From contig JACQUC010000182.1 in assembly GCA_016210495.1 (NCBI GenBank), positions 1 through 20,570 on the forward strand: a stretch of DNA of 20,570 nt, read 5' to 3'. Source of the DNA: Chloroflexota bacterium (GTDB lineage: Bacteria; Chloroflexota; FW602-bin22; JACPRP01). A model generated the notes under the pieces. The model made no database searches, had not been told where the DNA came from, and saw only the letters and a list, made by a program, of their open reading frames with translations. Below are positions 1 to 7,468 of this stretch, one piece after another. Within the stretch, counting starts at the first letter, position 1; each line of letters begins with the position of its first letter. The position numbers and the translations under genes are program-made.

Positions 1-2
1 GG

Positions 3-326
3 CTTTACCTGGCCATGGCCTGGCAGGCGGAACGAGAGGGCTACCCGGAGATCGCCGGAGCGTTGAAATCGATAGCCTGGGACGAAGCGCAGCACGCGAT
101 GCGCTACGCTGTCCTCAACGGCCTGATCTCCAGCAGCACGAAAGAGAATCTGCAGAAGATGCTAGCTGGGGAGCAAATGGCGAACAAGGGCAAGCGCGAG
201 ATGGCGATGAAGGCCAGGGATGCGGCGGGCGATGAGACACACGAGGTGTTCGACGACACCAGCCGCGACGAGGCGCGCCACGCGAGGACCCTCGCCGGGC
301 TCCTGCAAAGGTATTTTGGAGCTTGA
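3..326 (+). CDS. Rubrerythrin-type diiron protein without rubredoxin domain (5' end outside window)
   Basis: The reading frame is open from base 3, and the residues before the first Met (LYLA) continue the family pattern, so the gene starts upstream of the window. What remains is the second half of a ferritin-like four-helix bundle. An ExxH diiron motif is seen in DEAQHA and another in SRDEARHA, the usual Glu/His ligands of rubrerythrin. The protein stops directly after the bundle and has no CxxC pairs, so it is the short form lacking the C-terminal rubredoxin domain. Rubrerythrins reduce hydrogen peroxide in the cytoplasm. The stop codon overlaps the start of the PerR-like gene (TGATG), showing a co-transcribed peroxide-defence pair. 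Family assignment is firm; the electron donor is unknown. Confidence 0.88.
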   Translation, partial: LYLAMAWQAEREGYPEIAGALKSIAWDEAQHAMRYAVLNGLISSSTKENLQKMLAGEQMANKGKREMAMKARDAAGDETHEVFDDTSRDEARHARTLAGLLQRYFGA

Positions 327-745
327 TGAACACCCTCGAGAAAAGTACAGGACAAAGACGAAGCAAGCAGCGCGAGGTCATCCTGGAGGAGTTGCGGAAG
401 CTCAAGAGCCATCCGAGAGGCGACGAGCTGTACACGCTCGTGCGACAGCGCATGCCTCGGGTGAGCCTCGGGACGGTGTATCGCAACTTGAACAGGCTGC
501 AAAGCGAGGGAATGGTCACCGAGATATACTGCGGCGATTTCGTCCGCTACGACGGCAACACCGCGCCGCACGACCACTTCATGTGCCGTTTATGTCGTCG
601 CGTGTGGGACTTTGAAGCCGAGAACTCCGGCGCCTCGATAAGTCCGCCAAAGATGGAGGACCAGGCGGGATTCCGGATCGAGGGGCAGTACACAGTGTTC
701 TCGGGGCTGTGCCCGGATTGCCAGGCGCAAGGAAAGGCAATGTAG
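326..745 (+). CDS. perR: Fur-family peroxide-responsive repressor, PerR type
   Basis: This 139-residue Fur-family regulator has an N-terminal winged helix (about 10-75, with the recognition-helix pattern SLGTVYRNL) and a C-terminal metal/dimerisation domain. Two CxxC pairs (C87/C90 and C129/C132) form the structural zinc site. The regulatory site reads H29, D76, H82, H84 and D95, matching Bacillus PerR H37, D85, H91, H93 and D104 in order and spacing. The Asp at the last position, where Fur has Glu, favours PerR over Fur. The ATG start overlaps the rubrerythrin stop by one base; a TTG three bases earlier is also open. By analogy it represses peroxide-defence genes until His oxidation by peroxide. 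It probably controls its own operon, whose promoter lies outside the window. Confidence 0.85.
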   Translation: MNTLEKSTGQRRSKQREVILEELRKLKSHPRGDELYTLVRQRMPRVSLGTVYRNLNRLQSEGMVTEIYCGDFVRYDGNTAPHDHFMCRLCRRVWDFEAENSGASISPPKMEDQAGFRIEGQYTVFSGLCPDCQAQGKAM

Positions 746-770
746 AGACGACCCGGCGGGTCGTCTCTAC
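742..770. repeat. Perfect 29-bp palindrome between convergent genes
   Basis: Arms GTAGAGACGACCC (742-754) and their exact complement (758-770) flank a 3-base GGC loop. There is no T-tract on either side, so it is not a classic intrinsic terminator, although it could act as a bidirectional one or block RNA decay. The TAG in each arm is the stop codon of the adjacent gene on its own strand: perR at 743-745 and the membrane protein at 769-767. Similar GC-rich palindromes ending in GTAG/CTAC are a common dispersed repeat type in some bacterial genomes; copy number here cannot be seen. Confidence 0.85.
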
Positions 771-2122
771 GGTAACGGGTAGTGGCTCGGCAGCAGATAG
801 AACAACACATATGCGTTCAAGAGCGCAAGGGGAGCTATTGCTGCGCCGAGCATCCGCGTATGCATCCACACAGGGGCTAGCCTAAACATCCCAAGCCAAA
901 ACAAGATGACGATAGGGGCGTAGGCGGGCAGCATGAACCGTCCCTGCACAAATGGCACCCATCCGCTGGAAGCTCCCTGCCAGACGCCTGCGGCGGCGAA
1001 GAGCACCAGCGCCGCCATCGCTGCCAGCATCATTCCCTGCTGTCGGGAGAGACGGCCGCGCGCATAGCACAGGCCCACGCCAAAAAGCGCGACGACGAAC
1101 GCCAGCGCGGCCACGACACCAAACGCGTAGAGCGGTCGATTCCACCACCACAGGCCCCAGAAGCCACGAGCGATCTCGCCGAGCATGGCCGGAAAGGATG
1201 CCTCCGGGGCGAAGCGAGCGACTTTGACGAACGAGGCTATGCCGGTTGGCTCGCCATAGGCTGCGATGTTGCGGTAGAAGAACCATCCGCTCACCAGGGC
1301 CGCCGTGGCGGCGATGGCGGCGCCACGAATGAGCCAGCTTCGGAAGCGCTCAGTGCCGTACCCGGCGACCCAAACGACCGCCGTCGCGGCGATCAATGGC
1401 GCTGCGCTCAGCTTGGCGAGGAGCGCAAGGCCTACGACAGCGCCGACAGCCATGCCGCGCTTGAGGTCGAATCCTGGTCCGACGCATTGCGCGAGCAGCA
1501 ACAGGGCTAGCACCGACAACAGCTCGACCAGCACGTCGTTGTTGACCCGACTTACCGCCATAGCGCGCTCCGGGATCAGGGTTAGGGTTGTCGCCACTGC
1601 TACGGCCAGGATTTGGTGGTCGGGCCAGACGCCGCGTACCAGGACGTAACTGCCCAGTACCGAGAGGGTCCCCAGCAGGACCACCAGGACGCGCAACCCG
1701 TAGAGCTTCACCAGCATTTGATCCGGTAGAAGCGCGTAAGGGACGGACATGGTGACGTAGAAGAGCGGCGGCTGGTACGCCTCGTAGCTGAGACCCTCCA
1801 GGCCCCAGTCCCTCGGGTCATCATTGGGGGGAGGGGCGAGGCGAAGTCGCTGCCACCGATTGGTTTCAACGAGGGAGGCAACGATCTCGGGCGACAGGTA
1901 GGTGTCCCCCATTGTCGGCAGCTCGCGTCGCTCCGCGAAGTATTGAATGTAGTGTACGTGCTGCTCCTCGTCGATGAGGTCCCACGGAGGAAGCATCGCG
2001 GCGTAGATGGCGCCGAAGATCAGGCTGAGCACCAGGGGAATGGCCACCGGGTGGCGGTGCACAAGCCCGAGAGAGCGAGCCAGAGCTCCTCGCCTGCATC
2101 GCGCCGCCACCAATTCTACCAC
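767..2122 (-). CDS. Polytopic membrane protein, GT-C glycosyltransferase / DUF2142-like
   Basis: The protein has 451 residues and about 10-12 hydrophobic helices. After the first membrane helix comes a short loop, PPWDLIDEEQHVHYIQY (about 45-61), with an acidic motif at D51-E53. The pattern of proline, acidic pair, His and aromatic residues followed by a membrane-rich body is typical of GT-C fold enzymes (PMT/ArnT/GT39-like or DUF2142), which use polyprenyl-phosphate sugars outside the membrane. The substrate cannot be told. The GTG start at 2122 is supported by AGGAGGG five bases upstream and an extended -10 about 30 bases further. The TAG stop lies in the arm of the 742-770 palindrome. It is transcribed alone or after the ABC permease gene, 60 bp upstream. 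Confidence 0.65.
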   Translation of the reverse strand: MVELVAARCRRGALARSLGLVHRHPVAIPLVLSLIFGAIYAAMLPPWDLIDEEQHVHYIQYFAERRELPTMGDTYLSPEIVASLVETNRWQRLRLAPPPNDDPRDWGLEGLSYEAYQPPLFYVTMSVPYALLPDQMLVKLYGLRVLVVLLGTLSVLGSYVLVRGVWPDHQILAVAVATTLTLIPERAMAVSRVNNDVLVELLSVLALLLLAQCVGPGFDLKRGMAVGAVVGLALLAKLSAAPLIAATAVVWVAGYGTERFRSWLIRGAAIAATAALVSGWFFYRNIAAYGEPTGIASFVKVARFAPEASFPAMLGEIARGFWGLWWWNRPLYAFGVVAALAFVVALFGVGLCYARGRLSRQQGMMLAAMAALVLFAAAGVWQGASSGWVPFVQGRFMLPAYAPIVILFWLGMFRLAPVWMHTRMLGAAIAPLALLNAYVLFYLLPSHYPLP

Positions 2123-2152
2123 TCGTACCCTCCTGCTCCTTGACGGAAAGAT

Positions 2153-2161
2153 ATTATATCA
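2153..2161 (-). promoter_or_regulatory. Extended -10 promoter element for the GT-C-like gene
   Basis: On the minus strand the sequence reads TGATATAAT, a perfect TGn-TATAAT extended -10, about 30 bases before the GTG start with AGGAGGG between. No convincing -35 is seen, which is normal for extended -10 promoters. It lies between the ABC permease stop and this gene, so the gene can be transcribed independently. Confidence 0.6.
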
Positions 2162-2182
2162 GAAGGGTCGCCTGAACATGGG

Positions 2183-3049
2183 CTAGAGGTCACGCCGCCC
2201 GAAAATCGCGATGGCGCCGATCAGCGCGGCGACGATGTAGCCGGCGGACCAGAGCAGCATTGACGTGGTGGGCGGCGTGGACGACGCGAAGGGGATAATG
2301 GTGCCGGGGCTGGCGCTCTGGGCCAGGATCAACGTCTGTGGCTGCCGGTAATAGGAAGCGGCCTGCCACAGCACGTCGTTGGGAATGGCCAGGCTGACGC
2401 CAATGCCGAGGTTGACCATCGCATCGCTCTTGACGAATTGCCCGATGGCCTCGATGAACCCGGCCACCCGACTCAGGCCGAACAGCAGGAATGCGGCGAC
2501 GCCATTGGCGAGGGTGGGCAGGAACGTGCCGCCCAGCGTCCCTAGGGAAAGCAAGATAAGCGCGCTCCAGGCGATGAAGGCGGCGGCCTGAAAAGGATAC
2601 GGCGGGCTGTAACCCGCCGCGATCTGGGAGGCAGCCACCATGCCGGCCGTCATGACGGCCACGTATACGCTTAGCAGGACAGCCTGGCCGATCCACTTGC
2701 CGAGGACGACGTCGCGCCGGCGCAGCGGCCTGGCCAGCACAGCGTGAATCACCCCGGACTCGACCTCGCCGGCGATGGCGCCCGCCGCGGCAAAGATCGC
2801 CATCAGCGAGGCCAGGAAGCTGAGGGCGTAAAAGCCCAGCAGCGCCATCACGGCGCTGAACATAGGCAGCGCCGCCTGGCCCCCGGCGCCACTCGACCGA
2901 GACGCCTCTTGAGCAACCTCTCTGTGCAAGAGCCAGAAGCCGAGCGCAAAGAGCCCCAGGTATGCCAGGCTGAGGACCACGAGCGCCAGCAATACACGCC
3001 TGCGCAAGGCCTCCAGCAGAGTGTAGCGCGCGATTAGCAGGGCCGTCAT
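2183..3049 (-). CDS. ABC-2 type transporter permease
   Basis: The protein has 288 residues and about six hydrophobic segments. The N-terminal pattern (ARYTLLEALRRRVLLALVV) and the internal GEVESGVIHAVLARPLRRR are typical of ABC-2 permeases of the NosY/YhaP style. In these, the cytoplasmic loop after helix 2 contacts the ATPase. Two permease subunits with two ATPases would form the exporter. The ATG start overlaps the end of the ATPase gene by 4 bp (translational coupling), so the two are certainly one unit. Family membership is clear; the substrate is not indicated by the sequence or neighbours. Confidence 0.85.
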   Translation of the reverse strand: MTALLIARYTLLEALRRRVLLALVVLSLAYLGLFALGFWLLHREVAQEASRSSGAGGQAALPMFSAVMALLGFYALSFLASLMAIFAAAGAIAGEVESGVIHAVLARPLRRRDVVLGKWIGQAVLLSVYVAVMTAGMVAASQIAAGYSPPYPFQAAAFIAWSALILLSLGTLGGTFLPTLANGVAAFLLFGLSRVAGFIEAIGQFVKSDAMVNLGIGVSLAIPNDVLWQAASYYRQPQTLILAQSASPGTIIPFASSTPPTTSMLLWSAGYIVAALIGAIAIFGRRDL

Positions 3050-3954
3050 CCTTCGCCGCCCTCCACCGCCTCGGCGAAGATGTCCTCGAGGGATCGCCGG
3101 ATAGGCGTCAGGCCGTAAAGCTCATAGCCCTTGTCGAGGAGGCACCGTGCTACCTTCGGAGCCACCGCCACATCCGGCACCTCCAGCGAAACCGTGCGTG
3201 CGTCGACCTGGCGAGCGGCGCCAAAAGCCGCCAGGACGCCCAATGCGGTGGCGTCGATTCTGTCCAGAATGATGCGCAGCTCGTGCTCGCCCGCCAGTAG
3301 CTTGCCGAGTGCGCCCTCACGCACCACGCGGCCCCGGTCGATAATGGCCACTCTGTCACAAACCATCTCGATCTCGGTGAGCAGGTGCGAGTTGAGAAAA
3401 ACGGTGGTGCCATCGCCGCGCAGCGCGCGCAGCAGGTCGCGAATCTCTTTGCGGCCAAGCGGATCGAGCGCCGACGTGGGCTCGTCCAGGAGCACCAGGT
3501 CCGGGTGTCCGACCAGCGCCTGGGCAATGCCGAGCCGCTGCTGCATCCCCTTCGAAAAAGAACGGATGCGCCGGTCGCCGTGCTCCTCCAGCCCTACCAG
3601 CACCAGGAGCTCGTGGACCCGGGCACGTCGATGTTCCGGTTTCAGACCGCACAGGCGGCCGTGGAAATCGAGAAGCTCGGCACCGGTGAGCCAGTCCTGA
3701 AAACGAAAGTGTTCGGGCAGGAAGCCGATATGCCGGCGAGTCGCGGGCTCTCCAGGCGGACGACCGAATATGCGCGCCGCGCCCGCCGTTGGAGCGACGA
3801 GGCCGGCCAGGACCTTCACCGCGGTGGTTTTCCCCGCGCCGTTTGGCCCGAGGAAGCCAAAGACCTCGCCTCGCGCGACCTGCAGGGTAAGGCCCTCGAG
3901 GGCCACCTTGTTGCCGTATAGCTTGCGGAGCTCGTCTGTTTCAATGGCGAGCAT
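3046..3954 (-). CDS. ABC transporter ATP-binding protein (ABC-2 exporter)
   Basis: The protein has 302 residues from the chosen ATG. Walker A is GPNGAGKTT (36-44), the signature SKGMQQR (134-140), Walker B LVLLDEP (153-159) and the H-loop H190. The Q-loop position reads LPEHF, with Glu, as often in this subfamily. A C-terminal extension (about 210-302) ends in LEDIF, typical of the CcmA/DrrA/NatA group. The ATG at 3954 has AGGTGG eight bases upstream; a GTG at 3966 would add four residues but overlaps that site. The gene lies just ahead of the permease and powers it. Its own promoter is not obvious in the 45 bases between it and the repeat cluster at 4012-4126. Confidence 0.9.
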   Translation of the reverse strand: MLAIETDELRKLYGNKVALEGLTLQVARGEVFGFLGPNGAGKTTAVKVLAGLVAPTAGAARIFGRPPGEPATRRHIGFLPEHFRFQDWLTGAELLDFHGRLCGLKPEHRRARVHELLVLVGLEEHGDRRIRSFSKGMQQRLGIAQALVGHPDLVLLDEPTSALDPLGRKEIRDLLRALRGDGTTVFLNSHLLTEIEMVCDRVAIIDRGRVVREGALGKLLAGEHELRIILDRIDATALGVLAAFGAARQVDARTVSLEVPDVAVAPKVARCLLDKGYELYGLTPIRRSLEDIFAEAVEGGEG

Positions 3955-4011
3955 ATGTTGGACCACCTGTCGAACGACAATTCGCTCACATTCGCACTGG
4001 GCGCGTCTCTC

Positions 4012-4126
4012 GTAGCCGCACCCTTCAGGGTGCGCGCACCCCGCCGTGCCTGAGCACGGCGTCTGTATGCAAAAAGCTGTCTCACCATCGCGAACGGGCC
4101 ACGCGCACCCTGAAGGGTGCGGCTAC
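4012..4126. repeat. Three-palindrome repeat cluster (inverted 25-mers around a hairpin)
   Basis: A 25-base unit at 4012-4036 is repeated exactly in inverted orientation at 4102-4126. Each copy contains its own hairpin, GCACCCT-TC-AGGGTGC or its complement. The 65-base spacer carries a third hairpin, GCCGTGC-CTGA-GCACGGC, at 4043-4060. The cluster fills the gap between the end of the anti-sigma gene and the start of the ABC ATPase gene, both on the minus strand. In transcripts it could form either one long stem or three short ones. It looks like a REP/BIME-type dispersed element rather than a gene. Confidence 0.85.
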
Positions 4127-4156
4127 AGGTGCTACCGCTTCAATGGCGCACGCTAC

Positions 4157-5302
4157 CTACTTCAATGATCTCGCCACGTTCAGCAACTCTTGCTCGCCGA
4201 AGGGACCGCCGATGCCGTAGATGAAGCTGTCCTTCTGCCAGATGACGAAGCCGCCCAGCGCGCTGACGTCGCTCACGACGAGGACTTTCACCCCATCGAC
4301 CTCACGCTCCTGCCATTTCGCTCTGTCCTTTGGCACCGGTATCGGCAACGTGTTTGCCCAGTCGTCCATAGCCGTGAGCTGGGCAGCCGTCGTTGGGCTC
4401 AGGCCCGGCATGCGCAGCAAGAGGTCGCGCATCTCGGACAGCGTGACATTGCCCGAAACCTCACCGCTGGGAGCCCCTGCCTGGCCCACCAGCAGTGGCT
4501 TGGTGCTGCTCTGTCCGTAGACCAGAAGCACGGCTGATGGCACGTGCAGGCTCAGCTTCGCGCCGTCGAATTTGGCCGGGACGCTGAAACCCGTCTCGCC
4601 GATTTTGGCCAGGTGGGCCTTGGCCTTGGCAATGTCGAAGGTAAAACTGAGCGTCGAGGCGGCCTTGACCGCGACCACCGGCTCGGTTGGCACGCCGGAC
4701 GGCAGCGATCTGGGCTGCTTGACCGGAAATCCGGCGCGCTGCGAGGCCTCGGCGACGGAGGCCACCGGCGAGGGATTCATTCCGCGCAGTTGCGAAGCGT
4801 CGACCAGCCCGAGCTGCGACAGATCGTAGATGACCTTGGAGACCTCGCTAGGGTCTACGGTGACAACCTTGAGCTTCTGGGCGCGGAACTGGGCGAGGAA
4901 GTTCGAGGCGGCCGCCTGTCCCTGAGGTGTGAGGCCGATCAATATGAACGCCAGCATTGCAAGCGTTCCCGCCAGCGCAAGACGATGTTGCCGCACAAGC
5001 TTACGAAAAAACATGCTGAATCCCCCAAATGTTGAATTGAGCCGGCGGCCCCGCGCGGCCGGATTGCCTCGACGGCTGAGAACGGAGGCAAGCACATGCG
5101 CCTCGGGAACCCGCGCCGTAGCCGGCACATCTCCAAGAGCAGCCATTCCCTGCGCCACCAGGATCGCCGTGGTTCTCAGACGGTGCAATTCGTCACGGCA
5201 ACGCGCGCAGTTGGCCAGATGATGTTGCAAGCGACCACCCCGTTGCTCTGGTAGCTCCCCGTCGAGATAGGCGCGCAACGTTCCCATATCCTCACATCTC
5301 AT
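4157..5302 (-). CDS. Membrane-anchored anti-sigma factor with zinc-finger (ZAS) domain
   Basis: The protein has 381 residues. The N-terminus has the anti-sigma zinc-finger pattern C3...H28-x3-C32-x2-C35 (HLANCARC), which sequesters the cognate ECF sigma factor in the cytoplasm. One membrane helix follows at about 107-124. The extracytoplasmic part (about 130-381) has no domain I can name; it is Ser/Ala/Val-rich and ends in a compact beta-like segment, in the manner of DUF4367-type sensor domains. It starts four bases after the sigma gene stop, with AAGGAG overlapping the sigma stop region, so the pair is translationally coupled. The expected role is to hold the sigma factor until an envelope signal triggers release; the signal is unknown. 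Confidence 0.82.
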   Translation of the reverse strand: MRCEDMGTLRAYLDGELPEQRGGRLQHHLANCARCRDELHRLRTTAILVAQGMAALGDVPATARVPEAHVLASVLSRRGNPAARGRRLNSTFGGFSMFFRKLVRQHRLALAGTLAMLAFILIGLTPQGQAAASNFLAQFRAQKLKVVTVDPSEVSKVIYDLSQLGLVDASQLRGMNPSPVASVAEASQRAGFPVKQPRSLPSGVPTEPVVAVKAASTLSFTFDIAKAKAHLAKIGETGFSVPAKFDGAKLSLHVPSAVLLVYGQSSTKPLLVGQAGAPSGEVSGNVTLSEMRDLLLRMPGLSPTTAAQLTAMDDWANTLPIPVPKDRAKWQEREVDGVKVLVVSDVSALGGFVIWQKDSFIYGIGGPFGEQELLNVARSLK

Positions 5303-5306
5303 AGCG

Positions 5307-5846
5307 TCACTCCTTGTAGTTCGCTCGAAACGCCGCCTCTGCCCTGGCCAGTAGCGTGCCGACGGAGGTGGGCGCCACGCGGATGGTCGCGGCGATTTCC
5401 CTGTACGAAAGCCCGCTGTAGCGCAACATCAGGCACGCCTGTTGCCTGGGTTCGAGCTGCGCCAGGGCGTTGCGAACTCGACCGATGTCCTCAGCTTGCA
5501 GCGCGCTCGCTTCCGGGTCTCCCGGAGAACGACTTAGCGGCTCCTCGAGACGCGCGTGGCGCTGAAGGCGGGCCAACTCTCGCCTGCGAGAGCGAAGGGC
5601 ATTATAGCCAAGATTGAGGGCCACGCGCCTCAGCCACGCCAGCACCTCCTCACGCGGCCGCCAGATCACGCGATCTTTGGACAGCCGGATGAAAGCCTCC
5701 TGGGCCTGCTCCTCGGCCTCCTCGCGGCCGCCTAACAGACGAAATAGAAGGCTCACGATACTCTCGTGGTGGTCGTTGAAGATCGCCTCGAGGCGGTCTT
5801 CGGCATCGCCGGCCAGGATGTCGACTGGTTGCGCCACGTACACCAT
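5307..5846 (-). CDS. ECF-type RNA polymerase sigma factor
   Basis: The protein has 179 residues with the two ECF domains. Region 2 is at about 17-88, including AEEQAQEAFIRL and the -10 recognition helix WLRRVALNLGYNALR. Region 4 is at about 122-175, with the helix-turn-helix LSYREIAATIRVAPTSV that reads the -35. There is no region 3 and no extra C-terminal domain. The ATG at 5846 follows a weak GAGGG site. It is the first gene of a two-gene unit with the anti-sigma factor. ECF pairs are usually autoregulated, but I could not identify a convincing ECF promoter. The only patterned site upstream is the direct repeat at 5897-5925. Target genes cannot be named. Confidence 0.9.
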   Translation of the reverse strand: MVYVAQPVDILAGDAEDRLEAIFNDHHESIVSLLFRLLGGREEAEEQAQEAFIRLSKDRVIWRPREEVLAWLRRVALNLGYNALRSRRRELARLQRHARLEEPLSRSPGDPEASALQAEDIGRVRNALAQLEPRQQACLMLRYSGLSYREIAATIRVAPTSVGTLLARAEAAFRANYKE

Positions 5847-5896
5847 TTGCCCTCTGTCGGTTTTGCGCGACTGAGTGCGTCGCCGACTCTAAGTGT

Positions 5897-5925
5897 ACCA
5901 CTCCCTGCAAGATAAACACCACTCC
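5897..5925 (-). promoter_or_regulatory. Two direct repeats upstream of the ECF sigma gene
   Basis: The minus strand carries GGAGTGGT twice (complement ACCACTCC at 5897-5904 and 5918-5925). The starts are exactly 21 bp apart, two DNA turns, and lie 50-80 bases before the sigma ATG. Such phased direct repeats suit a regulator binding one face of DNA or a -35-like motif. No -10 could be assigned with confidence. The rest of 5847-6068 shows no gene. Confidence 0.3.
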
Positions 5926-6068
5926 GTGCGCTTTTGTGACATATGATATCCCCGGTGCCTGACGGGGCAACATTCGCGGCGTATCGCAGGGGTCCGCCCA
6001 AGCCCTACGTGGATGCCCCAACCTTGTGAGACCAAGTATCCCATTCCGCCGATGCTCCCTGCGAGCGC

Positions 6069-6091
6069 ACTAGGCCCATATTCCGCACCCC
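6069..6091. repeat. IS left end: target duplication plus 17-bp terminal inverted repeat
   Basis: ACTAGG at 6069-6074 is the target duplication. CCCATATTCCGCACCCC at 6075-6091 is the terminal repeat, complementary over all 17 bases to the right end. Confidence 0.92.
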
Positions 6092-7325
6092 TTATGAAGG
6101 GTGGGGAGAGATGTAGGGTGAAGATAGATATCTGGCCTGATCAGTCCAAGACGATCAAGAATCTGAGCTTGAATCAGGCTGAGCGTAGTCGGGGTGACCA
6201 TTTCGACTATCTCGGTCCCGATCTTCAGGCGTTGCTTCACCAGGCTGAGCGATCCGAATACTTCGATCACTCGGCCTGCGGTCACCGGCTGCTTATCCCG
6301 TCCTTCCGGCCTCAAGCCGACGAATGCCTGCCCGGTCTCCTTGACTACACGCCTTGCCTCTCGCTCGATCAAGGCAAAGAGGTACAGAGCCACCATCACA
6401 ACGAAGATCAGGCTCTCGATACGCTTTGGCTGATGCAGCCAGATGGGGCGAACTTGGATGGGCAAGTGCTCAAACCCACGGAAGTGCCCTTCAACCTTGC
6501 TCTGGCCTTTGTTGGCCAATCCAATCGCTCGAGCGGCTTTCCAGCCTCCCACAGCGACAGGAGATTCTCCCGATCAGCTTGCGTCAGGCTGGTTGGACCA
6601 ATAAAGCTGGCGCCCACTCGACAGAAGCCGAGCATATTGTCACGGGTGATCAACTTGCTGTCACCGATGACCAGAGGCCGATCCAGCTTCAGGTGTTTGC
6701 GCACCGCCTCAAGATGGGCGAGGTAGGCCCGATTATCGGAGGCGTTGCCGTCGCAGACCCGATACCAGGAGGGAATCGCTCCGTCAGCGCTGACGCTGAG
6801 GGAGACCGCCACTTGCTTACGGGTGGGATCTTCGTGACCGGTGTAGCCGTAGGTGATCTTGGCCAGAGGCTTGCCGCTCCCGTCTTCGGTGGCAACGTCG
6901 GTGTAGTCGCCCTCGAAAGGAACGCGCGTGACGTCGCTGTGCAACTGGCGAAGGTCGATGCCATACCGCTGAGCTCCCTGCAGGACGACGGACGCCCACA
7001 AGTGGCTCAGATGAGGATGGATATCATCGAGTGCGCGACCAATTCGGTCATCGTTAAGGGACGTTGCGACCAAACCATAGACCTCTTCGACGGCCTGGGT
7101 CTGGGCCCAATCCCCGATCTTGCTGATAGCCGACGGGCGCAAAGAGAGTCGATTCAAGATGAGCACCTCGATGACGTGGCCGGTAGGCACTTCCCGTTCC
7201 CGGCCTTTGGTGACGGTGTTCTCGATAATTTCGGCCACTTCGAGTTGGCGCATATAGGGATAGGCCAGCGCCAGGGAGCCAATAGTCTTCGTTACCGATT
7301 CAACGACCGCGATCTGCATAACCAC
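6070..7325 (-). pseudogene. IS1634-family transposase, frameshifted with internal deletion
   Basis: The N-terminal part (7325 downward) carries a DUF4277-like region followed by the first catalytic Asp in LHSDVTRVPFEGDY and the second in VIGDSKLITRDN. The third acidic residue (Glu in KGQSKVEGHFRGFEHLP) and the following C-terminal RIESLIF...LIEREARR are in another frame, which opens at 6552. The frames switch at about 6500-6560. The long segment IS1634 proteins normally have between the second Asp and the Glu is largely missing, so I infer a deletion of several hundred bases with a frame change. The C-terminal frame reads through the terminal repeat and ends at a TAG contributed by the target duplication. 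No active transposase is expected from this copy. Confidence 0.85.
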
Positions 7326-7407
7326 CTCTGGTGGGGATGGTCTATGCGTGGGGCGGTCTCTATTCTACATCATTGCGCCACCCCGGTCGTGGGGTGCGGA
7401 ATATGGG
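6075..7407 (-). mobile_element. Insertion sequence of the IS1634 type (IS4 superfamily), decayed inside
   Basis: The ends are exact. The left 17 bases, CCCATATTCCGCACCCC (6075-6091), are the perfect complement of 7391-7407. Outside them ACTAGG is duplicated (6069-6074 and 7408-7413), a 6-bp target duplication within the 5-6 bp range of IS1634. The element is 1333 bp, shorter than the roughly 1.6-1.9 kb usual for the family, and its transposase is broken. It sits in the gap between the ECF sigma gene and the histidine kinase gene, disrupting no obvious reading frame. No cargo gene is present. The intact target duplication implies simple insertion without later rearrangement of the flanks. Confidence 0.9.
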
Positions 7408-7413
7408 ACTAGG
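7391..7413. repeat. IS right end: 17-bp terminal inverted repeat plus target duplication
   Basis: GGGGTGCGGAATATGGG at 7391-7407 mirrors the left end exactly, and ACTAGG at 7408-7413 repeats the left flank. Removing 6075-7413 restores the inferred empty site. Confidence 0.92.
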
Positions 7414-7439
7414 GGATGGGGGCACGTGTGGCAAGGGTA

Positions 7440-7468
7440 TTCACCTGCGAACTTCCAGAGAGTATAAT
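7440..7468 (+). promoter_or_regulatory. Sigma-70-type promoter for the histidine kinase operon
   Basis: A perfect TATAAT at 7463-7468 lies 17 bp after TTCACC (7440-7445, 4 of 6 matches to TTGACA). It is outside the insertion sequence (33 bp past its right end) and about 130 bases before the kinase start, leaving a leader of roughly 120 nt. The remainder of 7414-7596 shows no other clear site. Confidence 0.6.

Noticed and set aside
742..770. Classic rho-independent terminator
   Set aside because: The hairpin is perfect but no T-run follows on either strand; I list it as a palindromic repeat with possible terminator action.
2190..2696. Second minus-strand frame inside the ABC permease
   Set aside because: Arg/His/Pro-rich translation with no membrane segments, fully inside the clear permease frame.
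6408..7325. Programmed frameshift linking the two transposase frames
   Set aside because: The two frames overlap on homologous-looking ends but the family's middle segment is missing, so a deletion with frame change explains it better; I saw no clear slippery site and stem structure.
6354..7412. Plus-strand open frame of 352 codons across the insertion sequence
   Set aside because: It lies antisense to the transposase, whose DDE motifs are clear on the minus strand; it is an artefact of codon use.
7440..7468. The phased TAAC operator before the kinase gene (autoregulation)
   Set aside because: TTCACC and GAAC occur near the -10 but with 8-bp spacing, not the 11-bp geometry of the other two arrays.
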